Of a stretch of 64,000 nucleotides of DNA, positions 17,140 to 26,605 are shown one piece after another. The first letter of the stretch is position 1. Each line of letters starts with the position of its first letter. The translations under genes and the position numbers were made by a program. The notes beneath the pieces were generated by a model that saw only the letters and a program-made list of their open reading frames with translations, was not told the DNA's origin and did no database searches. Source of the stretch: JBCCFW01 sp039029535 (GTDB lineage Bacteria; Acidobacteriota; JBCCFW01); contig JBCCFW010000006.1 of NCBI GenBank assembly GCA_039029535.1, forward strand, positions 39,283 through 103,282, in the 5' to 3' direction.

Positions 17140-19416
17140 CTACTTCATGCAGACGGCGCGGATCTGATCGAGCGTCGTCTTGGCGTGCACCGCCTTGAAG
17201 ATGCCGTCCTGGAGCAGGGTGGTCATCCCCTCCTTCACCGCCTGGTTGTGGAGGTCGGCCACCGGCTCCTTGTTGGCGATCATCTCGGTCATCCTCTCGC
17301 TCGTGACGAGCAGCTCGTGGATGCCCATTCGTCCGCGGAAGCCACCGCCGGCACAGGAATCACAGCTCCCGGGGCGGCCGAACTGCGTCTCGGGGCCGTA
17401 CTGGTAGTTCAGCCGCGCGAAGTCTTCGGGACCATAGGTCTCGACCAGGTCGTTGAACTCCGCCTGGTCGGGCTGGTAGAGCTCGACGCAGTCCTTGCAG
17501 ACCGTCCGGACGAGACGCTGGGCGAGGATGCCGAGCAGCGCATCAGCGAAGCTGAACGGATCGCTCTCCATGTCGAGGAGACGGGTGATGGGCTCGGCCG
17601 CCGAGTGGGGGTGCAGCGTGGAGAAGACCAAGTGACCGGTGAGCGAGGCTTCGATGCCCGTCTGGGTGGTCTCCCGGTCACACATCTCGCCGACCATGAT
17701 GATGTCGGGGTCGGCACGGAGGAAGGCGCGCATGGCTGCGGCGAAGGTCAGGCCGATCTTCGCGTGCATCTGCACCTGCCGAAGACCCTTCTGCGTGATC
17801 TCGACCGGGTCCTCCGCGGTCCAGATCTTGCGGTCGACCTTGTTGATGTAGCCCAGGCTCGAGTGGAGCGTGGTCGTCTTGCCCGAACCCGTCGGTCCCA
17901 CGACCAGGCAGAGCCCGTAGGGCTTGGTGATGCAGTCGTCGACCCACTCCTTGTAGTTGCGGTCGTTGAAGCCCATCTTGTCCAGCGGGATCGGCTTCGA
18001 GCTCGCCAGGATTCTCATGACGATGTCTTCGTTGCCGCCGGTGGTGGGGATGGTCGCGACACGCAGCTCCAGGCCGCCCTTCTTGGTGTTGAAGCGGATC
18101 TTGCCGTCCTGCGGCTTGCGCTTCTCGGCGATGTCGAGCCGGCTCATGATCTTGAAGCGCGACACGAGGGCCTGGCGGAACTCCGCCGGCACCTCCTTGT
18201 AGACCGTGCAGGCACCGTCCGTGCGGAACCGGATCATCACCGGATCCTTGTCGCCGTTGGGCTCGATGTGGATGTCGGACGCGCCCATCTTGTAGGCGTC
18301 ACGGACGACCTTGTTGGCCAGCTTGACGACCTCGTTGTCGTCCTCGCCCTTGTCGGGGTCGTCATCGTCTTGATCCTCGACCGGCGTGAGATCGTCGGCG
18401 TCGAGATCGAACTCGTCTTCGTCGTCATCATCGATGTCGACGACCTCGCCGAAGTTCTTGTCGATGAAGCCGATGATGTCCTCGGCCAGGGCGACGAGCA
18501 TCTCGATCTTCGGCGAGATGTTGGTGGCCTGAATGGCATCGACCTTGGTGAGGTCGTGGGGGTCGGTGATGGCGATGAGGACGGCCTTGCCGTCACGCCC
18601 GACCGGCGCCCAGTTGTTCTTGCGGAGGAACTCGTGGTTGAGCTTGCCCTTGAGGTCGACCGGGAGCTCTTCCTCGCCGGTGAACTGCCAGGACGGGACC
18701 GCATAGAACTTGCTGAGCGACTGGAGGATGTCGCCCTTCTGGACCTTGCCCTTGTCGAGGAGGATGGCCTCGATGGAGCAGTTCTTCATCCGGGCTTCGC
18801 CGGCGGCCTGCTGGATCTCCTGCTCGGAGACCGAGCCCTTGGCGATGAGGAGGCCGTACTTGCTCGGCTTGGTCGAGCTGCTCGTCTTGTTCTGGTTGAA
18901 GAAGGCGATGCCGATGGTCTTGGCGATCTCCTCCAGGCCGGCGACCTCTTCCTGACTGAACGCGCCCACCTGCGGCCGGTTGATGAGCTGGATCACTCCG
19001 AGGAGGTACTTCTCGAAGTTGATCGGGACCGAGAGCACCTGACGCGTGCGGAAGTTGGTCTTCTTGTCCCAGCTCGGGTCGAAGGCGAGCTTGGGGTGGA
19101 GCCGCTTGAGCTCACCGTCGTCGTAGGCGTCGGTGACGTTGACCGTCCGACGCGAGAGCCCGCAGAAGCCGGCCAAGGAGGTGAAGGTCTTGGGGACCCG
19201 GATCTCCTTGAGCTGCGTGCCCGTGTTCGTGACCGAGTAGAGCTGCTGGTTCTTGGTGTCCAGCGCGTAGATCGTCAGCCGCTCGGCGGCGAACAGCGCC
19301 TGGATGTCGTCCTTGAGGCCGACGATGATGTCCCGCGTGCTGGGAGCGGCGTGGATCTTGTTGACCACGTCGAGCATCCGCGACTGGAACGGGGTGTTGG
19401 CCGGGCTGGTCGCCAT
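17140..19416 (-). CDS. Type IV pilus/type II secretion assembly ATPase with N-terminal GAF domain
   Basis: This 758-aa protein combines a GAF domain (about 20-165), an MshEN/GspE-N-like domain (about 185-290), a strikingly acidic linker (about 322-362) and a C-terminal PilB/GspE ATPase. The motor shows Walker A GPTGSGKTTT (about 505), the Asp box (TAEDPVE), a Walker B-type segment ADPDIIMVGE (about 568), the His box (STLHPHSA) and a CxxC pair (CKDC near 640, CDSC near 683) that normally binds zinc. Family members polymerise pilins or pseudopilins. The GAF domain suggests control by a small ligand or signal. No pilin, PilC or PilT lies nearby. It is the end of a minus-strand unit. Confidence 0.88.
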   Translation of the reverse strand: MATSPANTPFQSRMLDVVNKIHAAPSTRDIIVGLKDDIQALFAAERLTIYALDTKNQQLYSVTNTGTQLKEIRVPKTFTSLAGFCGLSRRTVNVTDAYDDGELKRLHPKLAFDPSWDKKTNFRTRQVLSVPINFEKYLLGVIQLINRPQVGAFSQEEVAGLEEIAKTIGIAFFNQNKTSSSTKPSKYGLLIAKGSVSEQEIQQAAGEARMKNCSIEAILLDKGKVQKGDILQSLSKFYAVPSWQFTGEEELPVDLKGKLNHEFLRKNNWAPVGRDGKAVLIAITDPHDLTKVDAIQATNISPKIEMLVALAEDIIGFIDKNFGEVVDIDDDDEDEFDLDADDLTPVEDQDDDDPDKGEDDNEVVKLANKVVRDAYKMGASDIHIEPNGDKDPVMIRFRTDGACTVYKEVPAEFRQALVSRFKIMSRLDIAEKRKPQDGKIRFNTKKGGLELRVATIPTTGGNEDIVMRILASSKPIPLDKMGFNDRNYKEWVDDCITKPYGLCLVVGPTGSGKTTTLHSSLGYINKVDRKIWTAEDPVEITQKGLRQVQMHAKIGLTFAAAMRAFLRADPDIIMVGEMCDRETTQTGIEASLTGHLVFSTLHPHSAAEPITRLLDMESDPFSFADALLGILAQRLVRTVCKDCVELYQPDQAEFNDLVETYGPEDFARLNYQYGPETQFGRPGSCDSCAGGGFRGRMGIHELLVTSERMTEMIANKEPVADLHNQAVKEGMTTLLQDGIFKAVHAKTTLDQIRAVCMK

Positions 19417-19563
19417 GGGACTTCTCCTGAGCTGTCGACGACGGCTCCGTCGCCGCAGGCTGCGGGCAGGCCACGAGATTCCGTTCCCCCCGAGGGATCA
19501 CCGACGGCTGGGCTCGTGGCAGGCGGGCATTCTAGAACACTGACCGCCCCCAAATCCCCCACC

Positions 19564-20205
19564 TCAGCGTGGCGGCGGCTGGCTTCGGATGCGCAGGAAG
19601 GTCCAGGTCCGGACCTCGTCGCCGCCCTCGGCGGGGGTCTCCACCATCTCCCCCACCTCGAGACGCCCGTCGGCCAGGACGACCTCGTTGCGCACGAGCG
19701 GGGCGAGGCTTCCCGGACAGCCCGCCTTCAGCGAGCGCCCGGACAGGTGGTCGCCGCGATCCGAGAGCATGACCCCGCAGTCGCGCTCGATGTCGAGGTC
19801 GCGGGGCGCCAGCGGCCTGAACGACGCCGGACGCAGCCAGGCCCAGACCACCCCCGCGCCGTCCTCGGGCAGGCGATAGACGTCGCGTCGCACGCGGCCA
19901 TCGCCGGTCTGGGTGAGGCGCCAGACCGCCTGGTAGTCGGGCTGGTCCAGGGCGTCGACCGGGGCGGACTCGAGATAGAGCCAGGGTCCGTCGACCCGAT
20001 GTGCCCAGACGTGCAGCACGACCAACCGTCGGGGCGTGTCGTGGTCGAAGGAGATGAAGGTGCCCGGCATCATCCGACCGGCGCGCTCGAGGAGGAGCCG
20101 ACCGGGCGACGCGGTGCGGGTCCGTCGGGCCGAGACGTCGGTGGCGACGGGCCCGAGGAGGACCAGGGCGAGCGCGAAGAGACCGAGCGACGTGCGGAGA
20201 CTCAC
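19564..20205 (-). CDS. CpeT/CpcT-like (DUF1001) exported protein
   Basis: The 213-aa product has a signal peptide (about 1-27). The body resembles the CpeT/CpcT beta-barrel family: an N-terminal LLLERAGRMMPGTFISFDH, then VVLHVWAHRVDGPWLYLES, a DYQAVWRLTQ segment, and a later Cys-containing CGVMLSDRG...GRSLKAGC. In cyanobacteria such proteins attach bilins to phycobiliproteins, but many bacteria without phycobilisomes have exported homologues of unknown role. Its GTG start overlaps the uppS stop by 4 bp. A bilin-lyase function is unlikely here; the fold is the supportable part. The similarity was read by eye. Confidence 0.6.
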   Translation of the reverse strand: MSLRTSLGLFALALVLLGPVATDVSARRTRTASPGRLLLERAGRMMPGTFISFDHDTPRRLVVLHVWAHRVDGPWLYLESAPVDALDQPDYQAVWRLTQTGDGRVRRDVYRLPEDGAGVVWAWLRPASFRPLAPRDLDIERDCGVMLSDRGDHLSGRSLKAGCPGSLAPLVRNEVVLADGRLEVGEMVETPAEGGDEVRTWTFLRIRSQPPPR

Positions 20206-20984
20206 GAGGTCTCTTCGGAGAGCCCCCCGTAGCGGCGATCGCGTCCCTGGAAGTCGGCGATGGCTGCGAAGAGGTGACGCTTGCGGAAGTCCGGCCAGAG
20301 GGTCGGGGTGACGTGCAGCTCGGCGTAGGCCGCCTGCCAGAGCAGGAAGTTCGACAGCCGGAGCTCGCCGGAGGTGCGGATGACGAGGTCGGGGTCGGGC
20401 TGCCCGGCGGTGTAGAGCTCGTCGGCGAAGGAGTCCTCGGTGATCGGCCCGGAGAGCTCGCCCGCCTCGCGTCGCGCCAGGAGCCGGTTGGCGGCGTCGA
20501 CGATCTCGGTGCGCGAGCCGTAGGACAAGGCGACGTTGAAGATCATCCCCTGGTTGTCGCGGGTCGACGTGGTCGCCCGCTCGAGCTCCTCCTGAACGGG
20601 CAGCGGGAGATCGCCGGGACGGCCGATGGCCTGGAAGCGGATGTCGTTCTCTTCGAGGGTCTTGACCTCGCCGCGGAGGTACTCGACCAGGAGCCCCATG
20701 AGGGTCTCGATCTCGCGGGGCGGCCGCTTCCAGTTCTCACGCGAGAAGGCGTAGAGCGTGAGGACGCCGACCCCCAGCCGAGCCGAGGTCTCGACGACCT
20801 CCCGGACGGAGATCAGGCCCTGGCGATGCCCGAAGACCCGAGGCCGGCGGCGCTGGGCGGCCCAGCGTCCGTTGCCGTCCATGATGACGGCGACGTGGCG
20901 GGGCAGCCGGTCCATGTCGAGACGCGCGAGGAGCTCGGCCTCCTCGCTCCCGGGCTCGACGATGTCACGCAGCTCTGGCTTCAC
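20202..20984 (-). CDS. uppS: Undecaprenyl diphosphate synthase (isoprenyl transferase)
   Basis: This 260-aa protein is full length for cis-prenyltransferases. It shows MDGNGRWA at 35-42 (catalytic Asp36), GHRQG, YAFSRENW (about 78-85) and the C-terminal RTSGELRLSNFLLWQ (203-217). The enzyme condenses isopentenyl diphosphates onto farnesyl diphosphate to make the C55 lipid carrier for peptidoglycan and polysaccharide assembly. Its usual partner cdsA is not adjacent; instead it is coupled to the CpeT-like gene. It is divergent from aspS across 299 bp. Confidence 0.95.
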   Translation of the reverse strand: MKPELRDIVEPGSEEAELLARLDMDRLPRHVAVIMDGNGRWAAQRRRPRVFGHRQGLISVREVVETSARLGVGVLTLYAFSRENWKRPPREIETLMGLLVEYLRGEVKTLEENDIRFQAIGRPGDLPLPVQEELERATTSTRDNQGMIFNVALSYGSRTEIVDAANRLLARREAGELSGPITEDSFADELYTAGQPDPDLVIRTSGELRLSNFLLWQAAYAELHVTPTLWPDFRKRHLFAAIADFQGRDRRYGGLSEETS

Positions 20985-21283
20985 GGGCAGTCATGGGGGG
21001 CGTTGGGCTCGAAACGAGGCCCTGATGACCCGATCAGCATGCTAGCACGGTCACGAGGCCGGTCGACCCTCCCGGAGATGGCGATTTCGTGACGATCTCG
21101 CCGCCTCCAGCAGCCCTGAGAACAGCCGAAAAGGGGCTCCAGGGTGCATGATGAGCGCCCTTCGGAGGGACACGAGCCGCGGACGAGGTCCGGCGGCGGG
21201 CACCCTCCACATCGTTCTCGCTGGATCGACGCGACGTCGTTTCAGTCCTCCGGCCGCACGTGGCGGCCGTGCCTGGAGCCCCC
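20985..21283. other. Divergent intergenic region uppS/aspS
   Basis: This 299-bp gap must hold the start signals of both divergent genes. I see no sigma-70 promoter with both boxes intact. The only clear structure is a 7-bp hairpin just before the aspS ribosome-binding site (listed separately). No gene or RNA is recognised. Confidence 0.4.
21251..21269 (+). promoter_or_regulatory. Hairpin just upstream of the aspS ribosome-binding site
   Basis: CGGCCGC (21251-21257) and GCGGCCG (21263-21269) form a perfect 7-bp stem with an ACGTG loop, ending six bases before GGAG at 21275. Its place suggests a role in translation initiation or mRNA stability. It does not contain T-box features. Confidence 0.3.
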
Positions 21284-23080
21284 ATGTCCCCGCAGTCTCT
21301 TCCGAACGGCTCTCCCCTGATGGGTACCCTGCGAACCGCCTGGTGTGGCGAGCTGCGCAGCGATCACGTCGACACGACGGTGGCCCTCTGCGGCTGGGTC
21401 GATCGACGCCGAGACCTCGGGGGCCTGGTCTTCGTGGACCTGCGGGATCGCAGCGGTCTCGCACAGGTGGTGGTCGAGCCCGAGAACGCCGAGGTCATGG
21501 AGGCCACGCGCGAGGTCCGGGCCGAGTTCGCCGTCCGCGTGGTCGGCCGCATCGTCGCGCGCGAGAAGCCCAACGCCGACCTCCCCACCGGTCAGGTCGA
21601 GATCCGCGCCGAGTCCTTCGAGGTGCTCTCGTCGAGCAAGGTGCCGCCCTTCGTGGTGGCCGACGACGCGCCGGCCAGCGAGGAGCTCCGGCTCAAGTAC
21701 CGCTACCTCGACCTCCGTCGGCCGAGCATGCAAGAGATGCTGACCCTGCGTTCGCGCGCGGTCATGGCGGGTCGAGTGGCCCTGGCCGACGCCGGCCTGC
21801 TCGAGGTCGAGACGCCCATCCTCTTCAAGTCGACCCCCGAGGGCGCCCGCGACTACCTGGTCCCGAGCCGGGTGAACAACGGCAACTTCTACGCCCTCCC
21901 CCAGTCTCCTCAGGTCCTGAAGCAGGTCCTGATGATCTCGGGCTGTGACGGCTACTTCCAGATCGCGCGCTGCTTCCGCGACGAGGACCTGCGCGCCAAC
22001 CGTCAGCCCGAGTTCACCCAGATGGACCTGGAGATCTCCTTCTGCAAGGAAGAAGACGTCTTCCGGGTGGCCGAGCGCTTCGTGCAGGCGGTGTGGGCCG
22101 CGGGCGGTCACGAGGTCACGCCCCCCTTCCAGGAGATGACCTGGGAGGAGGCCATGGAAAAGTACGGCTCGGACAAGCCCGACCTCCGCTTCGGGATGGA
22201 GCTCCAGGACCTCACCGAGCAGCTCGCAGGCGTCGGCTTTGGCGTGCTCGGCGAGGCGAAGTCCCGGGGCGACGTCATCAAGGCGATCCGCGTCGAGGGC
22301 GGCGCACGCTTCTCGCGCAAGCAGGTCGACGCCTTCACCGACAAGGCCAAGGCCGCCGGTGCCGGTGGCCTCTTGTGGATCAAGTGCGCCGAGGACGGCA
22401 GCTACAGCGGGCCGCCGGTCAAGCACCTCGAAGAGGATCAGCTCTCCGGCCTCGCCGAGACCCTGGGCGCCGCCGCCGGCGACCTGCTGCTCATGGTGGT
22501 GGGTCCGAAGAAGAAGGCGCGCACGGCCCTCGGCACCCTGCGGGTGCACCTGGGCGACGAGCTGGACCTGCGTCCGAAGGACCGCTTCGTCTTCACGTGG
22601 ATCCGGGAGTTCCCCCTCTTCGAGGAGGACGAGAAGACCGGCGCCCTGGCGGCCGCGCACCACCCCTTCTGCATGCCGCATCCCGACGACGTGGAGCTGA
22701 TGAAGACCGACCCGGCGAAGGTCCGCGCGCTCAGCTACGACCTGGCCTGCAACGGCGAGGAGCTGGGCTCGGGCTCCATCCGAATCCACCGGCAGGACAT
22801 CCAGGCCCAGGTCTTCGACGGACTCGGGCTGACCCGCGAGCAGGCGCAGCAGAAGTTCGGCTTCTTCCTCGAGGCGCTCGAACACGGGGCACCGCCCCAC
22901 GCCGGGATCGCGCTGGGGCTGGACCGGCTCATCATGCTCATCGCCGGCCGCGACAACCTGCGCGACGTCATCGCCTTCCCGAAGACGGCGTCGGCCACCG
23001 ACCTCATGGCCGAGTGCCCGTCGGAGGTCACCACCGAGCAGCTCGACGAGCTGGGGATCGCGGTGAAGAAACAGGGCTGA
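21284..23080 (+). CDS. aspS: Aspartyl-tRNA synthetase (bacterial type)
   Basis: The 598-aa protein has an N-terminal OB-fold anticodon-binding domain, a class II catalytic core and an inserted GAD domain (about 290-420), as in the bacterial form. Motif 2 is FRDEDLRANRQPEFTQ (about 230-245), preceded by PQSPQVLKQVLM. Motif 3 is ALGLDRLIML (about 542-551). HHPFCMP is also present. It charges tRNA(Asp) with aspartate; whether it also charges tRNA(Asn) cannot be judged from sequence. ATG 21284 is preferred because GGAG lies six bases upstream. The stop shares a base with the next start codon. Confidence 0.95.
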   Translation: MSPQSLPNGSPLMGTLRTAWCGELRSDHVDTTVALCGWVDRRRDLGGLVFVDLRDRSGLAQVVVEPENAEVMEATREVRAEFAVRVVGRIVAREKPNADLPTGQVEIRAESFEVLSSSKVPPFVVADDAPASEELRLKYRYLDLRRPSMQEMLTLRSRAVMAGRVALADAGLLEVETPILFKSTPEGARDYLVPSRVNNGNFYALPQSPQVLKQVLMISGCDGYFQIARCFRDEDLRANRQPEFTQMDLEISFCKEEDVFRVAERFVQAVWAAGGHEVTPPFQEMTWEEAMEKYGSDKPDLRFGMELQDLTEQLAGVGFGVLGEAKSRGDVIKAIRVEGGARFSRKQVDAFTDKAKAAGAGGLLWIKCAEDGSYSGPPVKHLEEDQLSGLAETLGAAAGDLLLMVVGPKKKARTALGTLRVHLGDELDLRPKDRFVFTWIREFPLFEEDEKTGALAAAHHPFCMPHPDDVELMKTDPAKVRALSYDLACNGEELGSGSIRIHRQDIQAQVFDGLGLTREQAQQKFGFFLEALEHGAPPHAGIALGLDRLIMLIAGRDNLRDVIAFPKTASATDLMAECPSEVTTEQLDELGIAVKKQG

Positions 23081-23406
23081 TGTCCGCTCGGGGGGAGGAG
23101 CGAAAGACCTCGACCCGACTCATGCAGGGCCTGCTCTACTGGGTCCTGGCCGAGCTGGTCGTCCTGGTGGCCCACGTGCTCACCGGAGACGCCCGGCTCG
23201 TCTTGCTCACTCCGGCCGCCGCTCTTCCCGGCTTGCTCTGGTGCATCGGTGCCTTCATCGAGGAAGACACCGGGCATCGGGTGCCCGAGGAGCTGGGCCA
23301 GGCCTGGGCAGCCTCGGGGACCGGACAGCGGCGGCAGTGGGGAGTCGTCAGCGTCCTGCTCGTGCTGCTCTCGGCGTGGTGCCTCGTGACGTTCTTCGCC
23401 GGCTGA
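23080..23406 (+). CDS. Small uncharacterised membrane protein
   Basis: A 108-aa protein starts at ATG 23080, whose A is the last base of the aspS stop (TGATG), so it is coupled to aspS. Three hydrophobic segments are visible, at about 17-34, 41-56 and 88-105. The loop between the last two is charged and polar (EEDTGHRVPEELGQ). No family is recognised. The coupling and good membrane topology support a real gene rather than a shadow. It is convergent with the histidine kinase gene across 7 bp. Confidence 0.6.
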   Translation: MSARGEERKTSTRLMQGLLYWVLAELVVLVAHVLTGDARLVLLTPAAALPGLLWCIGAFIEEDTGHRVPEELGQAWAASGTGQRRQWGVVSVLLVLLSAWCLVTFFAG

Positions 23407-23413
23407 GTCGCCC

Positions 23414-26284
23414 TCAGGCCGGCTCGATCGATCCCCGACGCATCATGTCCTCGAGCTCGACCTTGACCCTCGCGAACTCCATGTCGAGAGCCTCGATGAG
23501 CTCGGGCGCCTTGGTCAACGACTCCGCCCGGGCGAGCACCTCGAGCTGCTTGCCGAGCTTGCGCAGGTTCTTCGCGCCGAGATAACCACTGCTCCCCGCC
23601 AGCGCATGGGCCTCACGCTCGACCAAGGTGGTGTCGGCCTTCTCGGCCGCCTCCTTGATCTCCATGAGCTTGTTGGGAGTGTCGAGGAGGTAGACCTTGA
23701 TGACGTCCAGCACCATCTGCGTGCCGTCCTCGTCCGGCCCTCGGAGCTCGATGAGCGAGTCGACGTCGATGACCGGGTCCGCGTCGTCGGCTGCTTGAGC
23801 CGCCACCGGCGGCGGCAGGCCGGCCGAGGGCAGCTCGCCGATGGCGGTGGTCTTGCCCTGCAGCGGACCGCTGCGTTCGAGCGCCGCCTGCAGCTCCTCG
23901 ACCCGCACGGGCTTGCCGATGAACTCGTCCATGCCCGCCGCCAGGCAGGCCTCGCGATCCTCGGTGAGGGCCGACGCGGTGAGCGCGATGATGCGCGGCG
24001 GCGTCCCGTCCCCCGACCAGTCCTGCCGGATCCGACGCGTGGCCTCGAGGCCGTCCATCTCCGGCATCATGACGTCCATGAGGATCACGTCGTAATGCTG
24101 ACGACGCAGCGCTCGCACCGCCTCGACGCCATCGCTGGCGATGTCCGCCCGGTAGCCCATGCGCTCGAGGATGCGCAGCGCGACCTTCTGGTTCACCACG
24201 TTGTCCTCGGCCAAGAGGATGCGCAGCGGCAAGCGCGTGGCGAGCCGGTCGTCGAGCTGCTGAGCCTGGACCGGGCTCACCTCCGGCAGCTCGACGAAGA
24301 CGCCCATGAGCACGTCGTGGAGCTGTGAGGCCTTGATGGGCTTGGTGAGGAAGGCCGCGAGGTTGAGCTCGTCGAGCCCCTTCCACTGCCAGCCGATCGA
24401 GGTCAGGAGGATGAGCGGCAGGTCCGCCACCTCCGGGCGCTTGCGGATCTCGCGCGCCAGCATGACCCCGTCCATCTCCGGCATCTGCACGTCGAGGACC
24501 GCGACGTCGAACTCCTGCCCCTCCTCGAGCCAGGCGAGCGCCTCCGGACCGGAGCCCGCCGCCGACGGGACCATGTCCCAGGACTCCGACTGCAAGGTGA
24601 GCATGCGTCGGTTGGTCGCGTTGTCGTCGACGATGAGCAGGCGCTTGCCGTTGAGCGCCTGAGCGTCGATGGGGATCTCCGCCCGGGGCTGATCGGGCGC
24701 CTCGGCCGCGAGAATCGTGAAGCGGAAGGTCGTCCCGAGATGCAGCTCGCTCTCGACCTCCATGTCGCCACCCATGAGCTCGGTGAGCCGCTTGGCGATG
24801 GTGAGCCCCAGGCCCGTGCCGTCGTGTCGCCGCGTGGTCGACGAGTCGACCTGGGTGAACGACTGGAAGAGGTTGCCCAGGGCGTCTTCGGGGATGCCGC
24901 AGCCGGTGTCCTTCACCGCGAAGTGCAGCTCGTGCACGGTGTAGGGAACGCCCGCCGCGTCCACCTCGGGTGCGCCCCGACGCGCCTGGTCCGAGACCCA
25001 CATCTTGCGGGAGCTGACCGTGATGGTGACCTCGCCCTGCTCGGTGAACTTCACGCCGTTGCTGAGCAGGTTGACCAGCACCTGCCGGAGACGCGTGACG
25101 TCGCCGGTGAGCGTCTGCGGGACGTCGCTCTCGACGACGTAGGCCAGCTCGAGCTTCTTGTCGGCCGCCGCCGAGGCGACGAGGTCGAGGGCTTCCTCGA
25201 TGCAGCGACGCAGCTCGAAGGGCTGGGACTCGAGCTCGAGCTTGCCGGCGTCGATCTTCGAGAAGTCGAGGATCGAGTTGATGATCGACAGCAGCGCATC
25301 GCCACTGCCGCGGATGGTGTCGACGAACTCGCGCTGCTCGGGGTTGAGGTCGGTGTCGAGCAGCAGGCCGGTCATGCCGATGACGGCGTTCATCGGCGTG
25401 CGGATCTCGTGGCTCATGTTGGCGAGGAACTCGCTCTTGGCCTGGGCCGCCGACTCGGCCTCCACCGTGGCCTGGCGCAGGCGGGCCTCGGTCTTCTCAC
25501 GCTCCCCGATCTCGGCCTCGAGCTCGTGGGTGCGCTCCTCGACTCTCTGCTCGAGCAGGGCGTGGCTGTCGGCCAGCTCGCGCTCTCGCTCCTGGAGCTC
25601 GTCGAGCATCTCGTTGAAGGCGCCGACGAGCTGCCCCACCTCGTCGCGTCCTCCCTGCTTCGCGCGCACCGAGTAGTCCTTGTCGACCGTGACCCGGCGC
25701 GACGCATCCGCGAGCTGGAGGATGGGGTCGGAGATGACGCTCTGGAGCTGCGACGACAGGAGGTAGGCGACGAAGGCGAGCACGAGCAGGGTGAGGCCGA
25801 CGATGGTGCCGTACTGCCGAAGCCTCACGTTGACCTGCGCGAGGTCGAATTCGAGCTCGACCTTACCGACCGTCGCCCCCTCGTGGACGATGACCCGGGA
25901 CGCGCTGAGCTCGCCGTCCTCGAAGACGTGCTGGGGATCGAGCTGCGCGGTCGAGACGACCGGGGCCTCGTCCCGCGATCGCAGGTAGCTCGCGACCGTG
26001 TGTCCGTTCGCGTCGAGGATGCGCGCGCTCCGGACGTGCTCGTGGACCGACAAGGTGTCGAGCGTCTCCTCCACCGCGAGCTGGTTGCCCTTGGCGATGG
26101 CACCGGCGCTGTTGTCGCCGATGAGACCGGCGATCATCGAGACCTCTTCGACGGCGGCCTCGCGGAAGGTGACCAGCTCGTAGATCACGAACGCGGTCGC
26201 AGCCAGCCCGAGCGTGATGGCGCTGGTCAGGCTGATGACCAGCGTCAGCTTCCGCTTGATCGATAGATCTCGAAAGGAGTTCAC
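23414..26284 (-). CDS. Hybrid sensor histidine kinase with two receiver domains and HPt
   Basis: This 956-aa protein has a CHASE8-like periplasmic sensor (about 35-160) between two transmembrane helices, a HAMP linker and coiled coil (186-270), a HisKA domain with FLANMSHEIRTPMNAVIG (phospho-His about 291), and a HATPase domain (N box near 408, GCGIP near 463, GTGLGL near 491). Two receiver domains follow (Asp near 595 in LDVQMPEMDG and near 736 in MDVMMPEMDG), and then a C-terminal HPt (His near 891 in EAHALAGSSGYLG). This BarA/GacS-like layout gives an internal phosphorelay. The output regulator is not in the window. It starts at GTG without an obvious Shine-Dalgarno. Confidence 0.92.
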   Translation of the reverse strand: MNSFRDLSIKRKLTLVISLTSAITLGLAATAFVIYELVTFREAAVEEVSMIAGLIGDNSAGAIAKGNQLAVEETLDTLSVHEHVRSARILDANGHTVASYLRSRDEAPVVSTAQLDPQHVFEDGELSASRVIVHEGATVGKVELEFDLAQVNVRLRQYGTIVGLTLLVLAFVAYLLSSQLQSVISDPILQLADASRRVTVDKDYSVRAKQGGRDEVGQLVGAFNEMLDELQERERELADSHALLEQRVEERTHELEAEIGEREKTEARLRQATVEAESAAQAKSEFLANMSHEIRTPMNAVIGMTGLLLDTDLNPEQREFVDTIRGSGDALLSIINSILDFSKIDAGKLELESQPFELRRCIEEALDLVASAAADKKLELAYVVESDVPQTLTGDVTRLRQVLVNLLSNGVKFTEQGEVTITVSSRKMWVSDQARRGAPEVDAAGVPYTVHELHFAVKDTGCGIPEDALGNLFQSFTQVDSSTTRRHDGTGLGLTIAKRLTELMGGDMEVESELHLGTTFRFTILAAEAPDQPRAEIPIDAQALNGKRLLIVDDNATNRRMLTLQSESWDMVPSAAGSGPEALAWLEEGQEFDVAVLDVQMPEMDGVMLAREIRKRPEVADLPLILLTSIGWQWKGLDELNLAAFLTKPIKASQLHDVLMGVFVELPEVSPVQAQQLDDRLATRLPLRILLAEDNVVNQKVALRILERMGYRADIASDGVEAVRALRRQHYDVILMDVMMPEMDGLEATRRIRQDWSGDGTPPRIIALTASALTEDREACLAAGMDEFIGKPVRVEELQAALERSGPLQGKTTAIGELPSAGLPPPVAAQAADDADPVIDVDSLIELRGPDEDGTQMVLDVIKVYLLDTPNKLMEIKEAAEKADTTLVEREAHALAGSSGYLGAKNLRKLGKQLEVLARAESLTKAPELIEALDMEFARVKVELEDMMRRGSIEPA

Positions 26285-26605
26285 GCTCGAAACCCGGACT
26301 TGGTGGTCGCCGCCCCCGATGGACTCCGTCGAGTCACTGTCTGAGTCGGACGGCGCGCTCTACCCGTTGCATTCATCGCGACCGTCGGCGCCGGAGTCCC
26401 GGAAGGCGGCGGGCTGGGTGCGTGGGCACCCGAGCTCCATCCCACTGCCCGGCGCGACCTCGTCGTGCAGGTCCCCGGCCCAGGCGCTGTCAGGATTCGC
26501 GGGAAGCTTACCGCTCATTTTCTGAAGGAACCAGTCCCGAACGGAATTCCCATCGCTTTTTCGTGTCGCCCCTCGGGAGCGCTCACAGCCTACCTGCCGG
26601 GGGCT
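26285..26605. other. 321-bp upstream region of the hybrid kinase
   Basis: Both neighbours are on the minus strand, so this gap is the likely promoter and leader of the kinase gene. An AT-richer pocket lies at about 26508-26565 and includes a GGAATTCC palindrome. No complete sigma-70 or sigma-54 promoter is readable, and I see no coding sequence, RNA gene or repeat. Confidence 0.35.

Noticed and set aside
20985..21283. T-box or other riboswitch before aspS
   Set aside because: No T-box sequence or specifier-loop pattern is visible; only a simple 7-bp hairpin.
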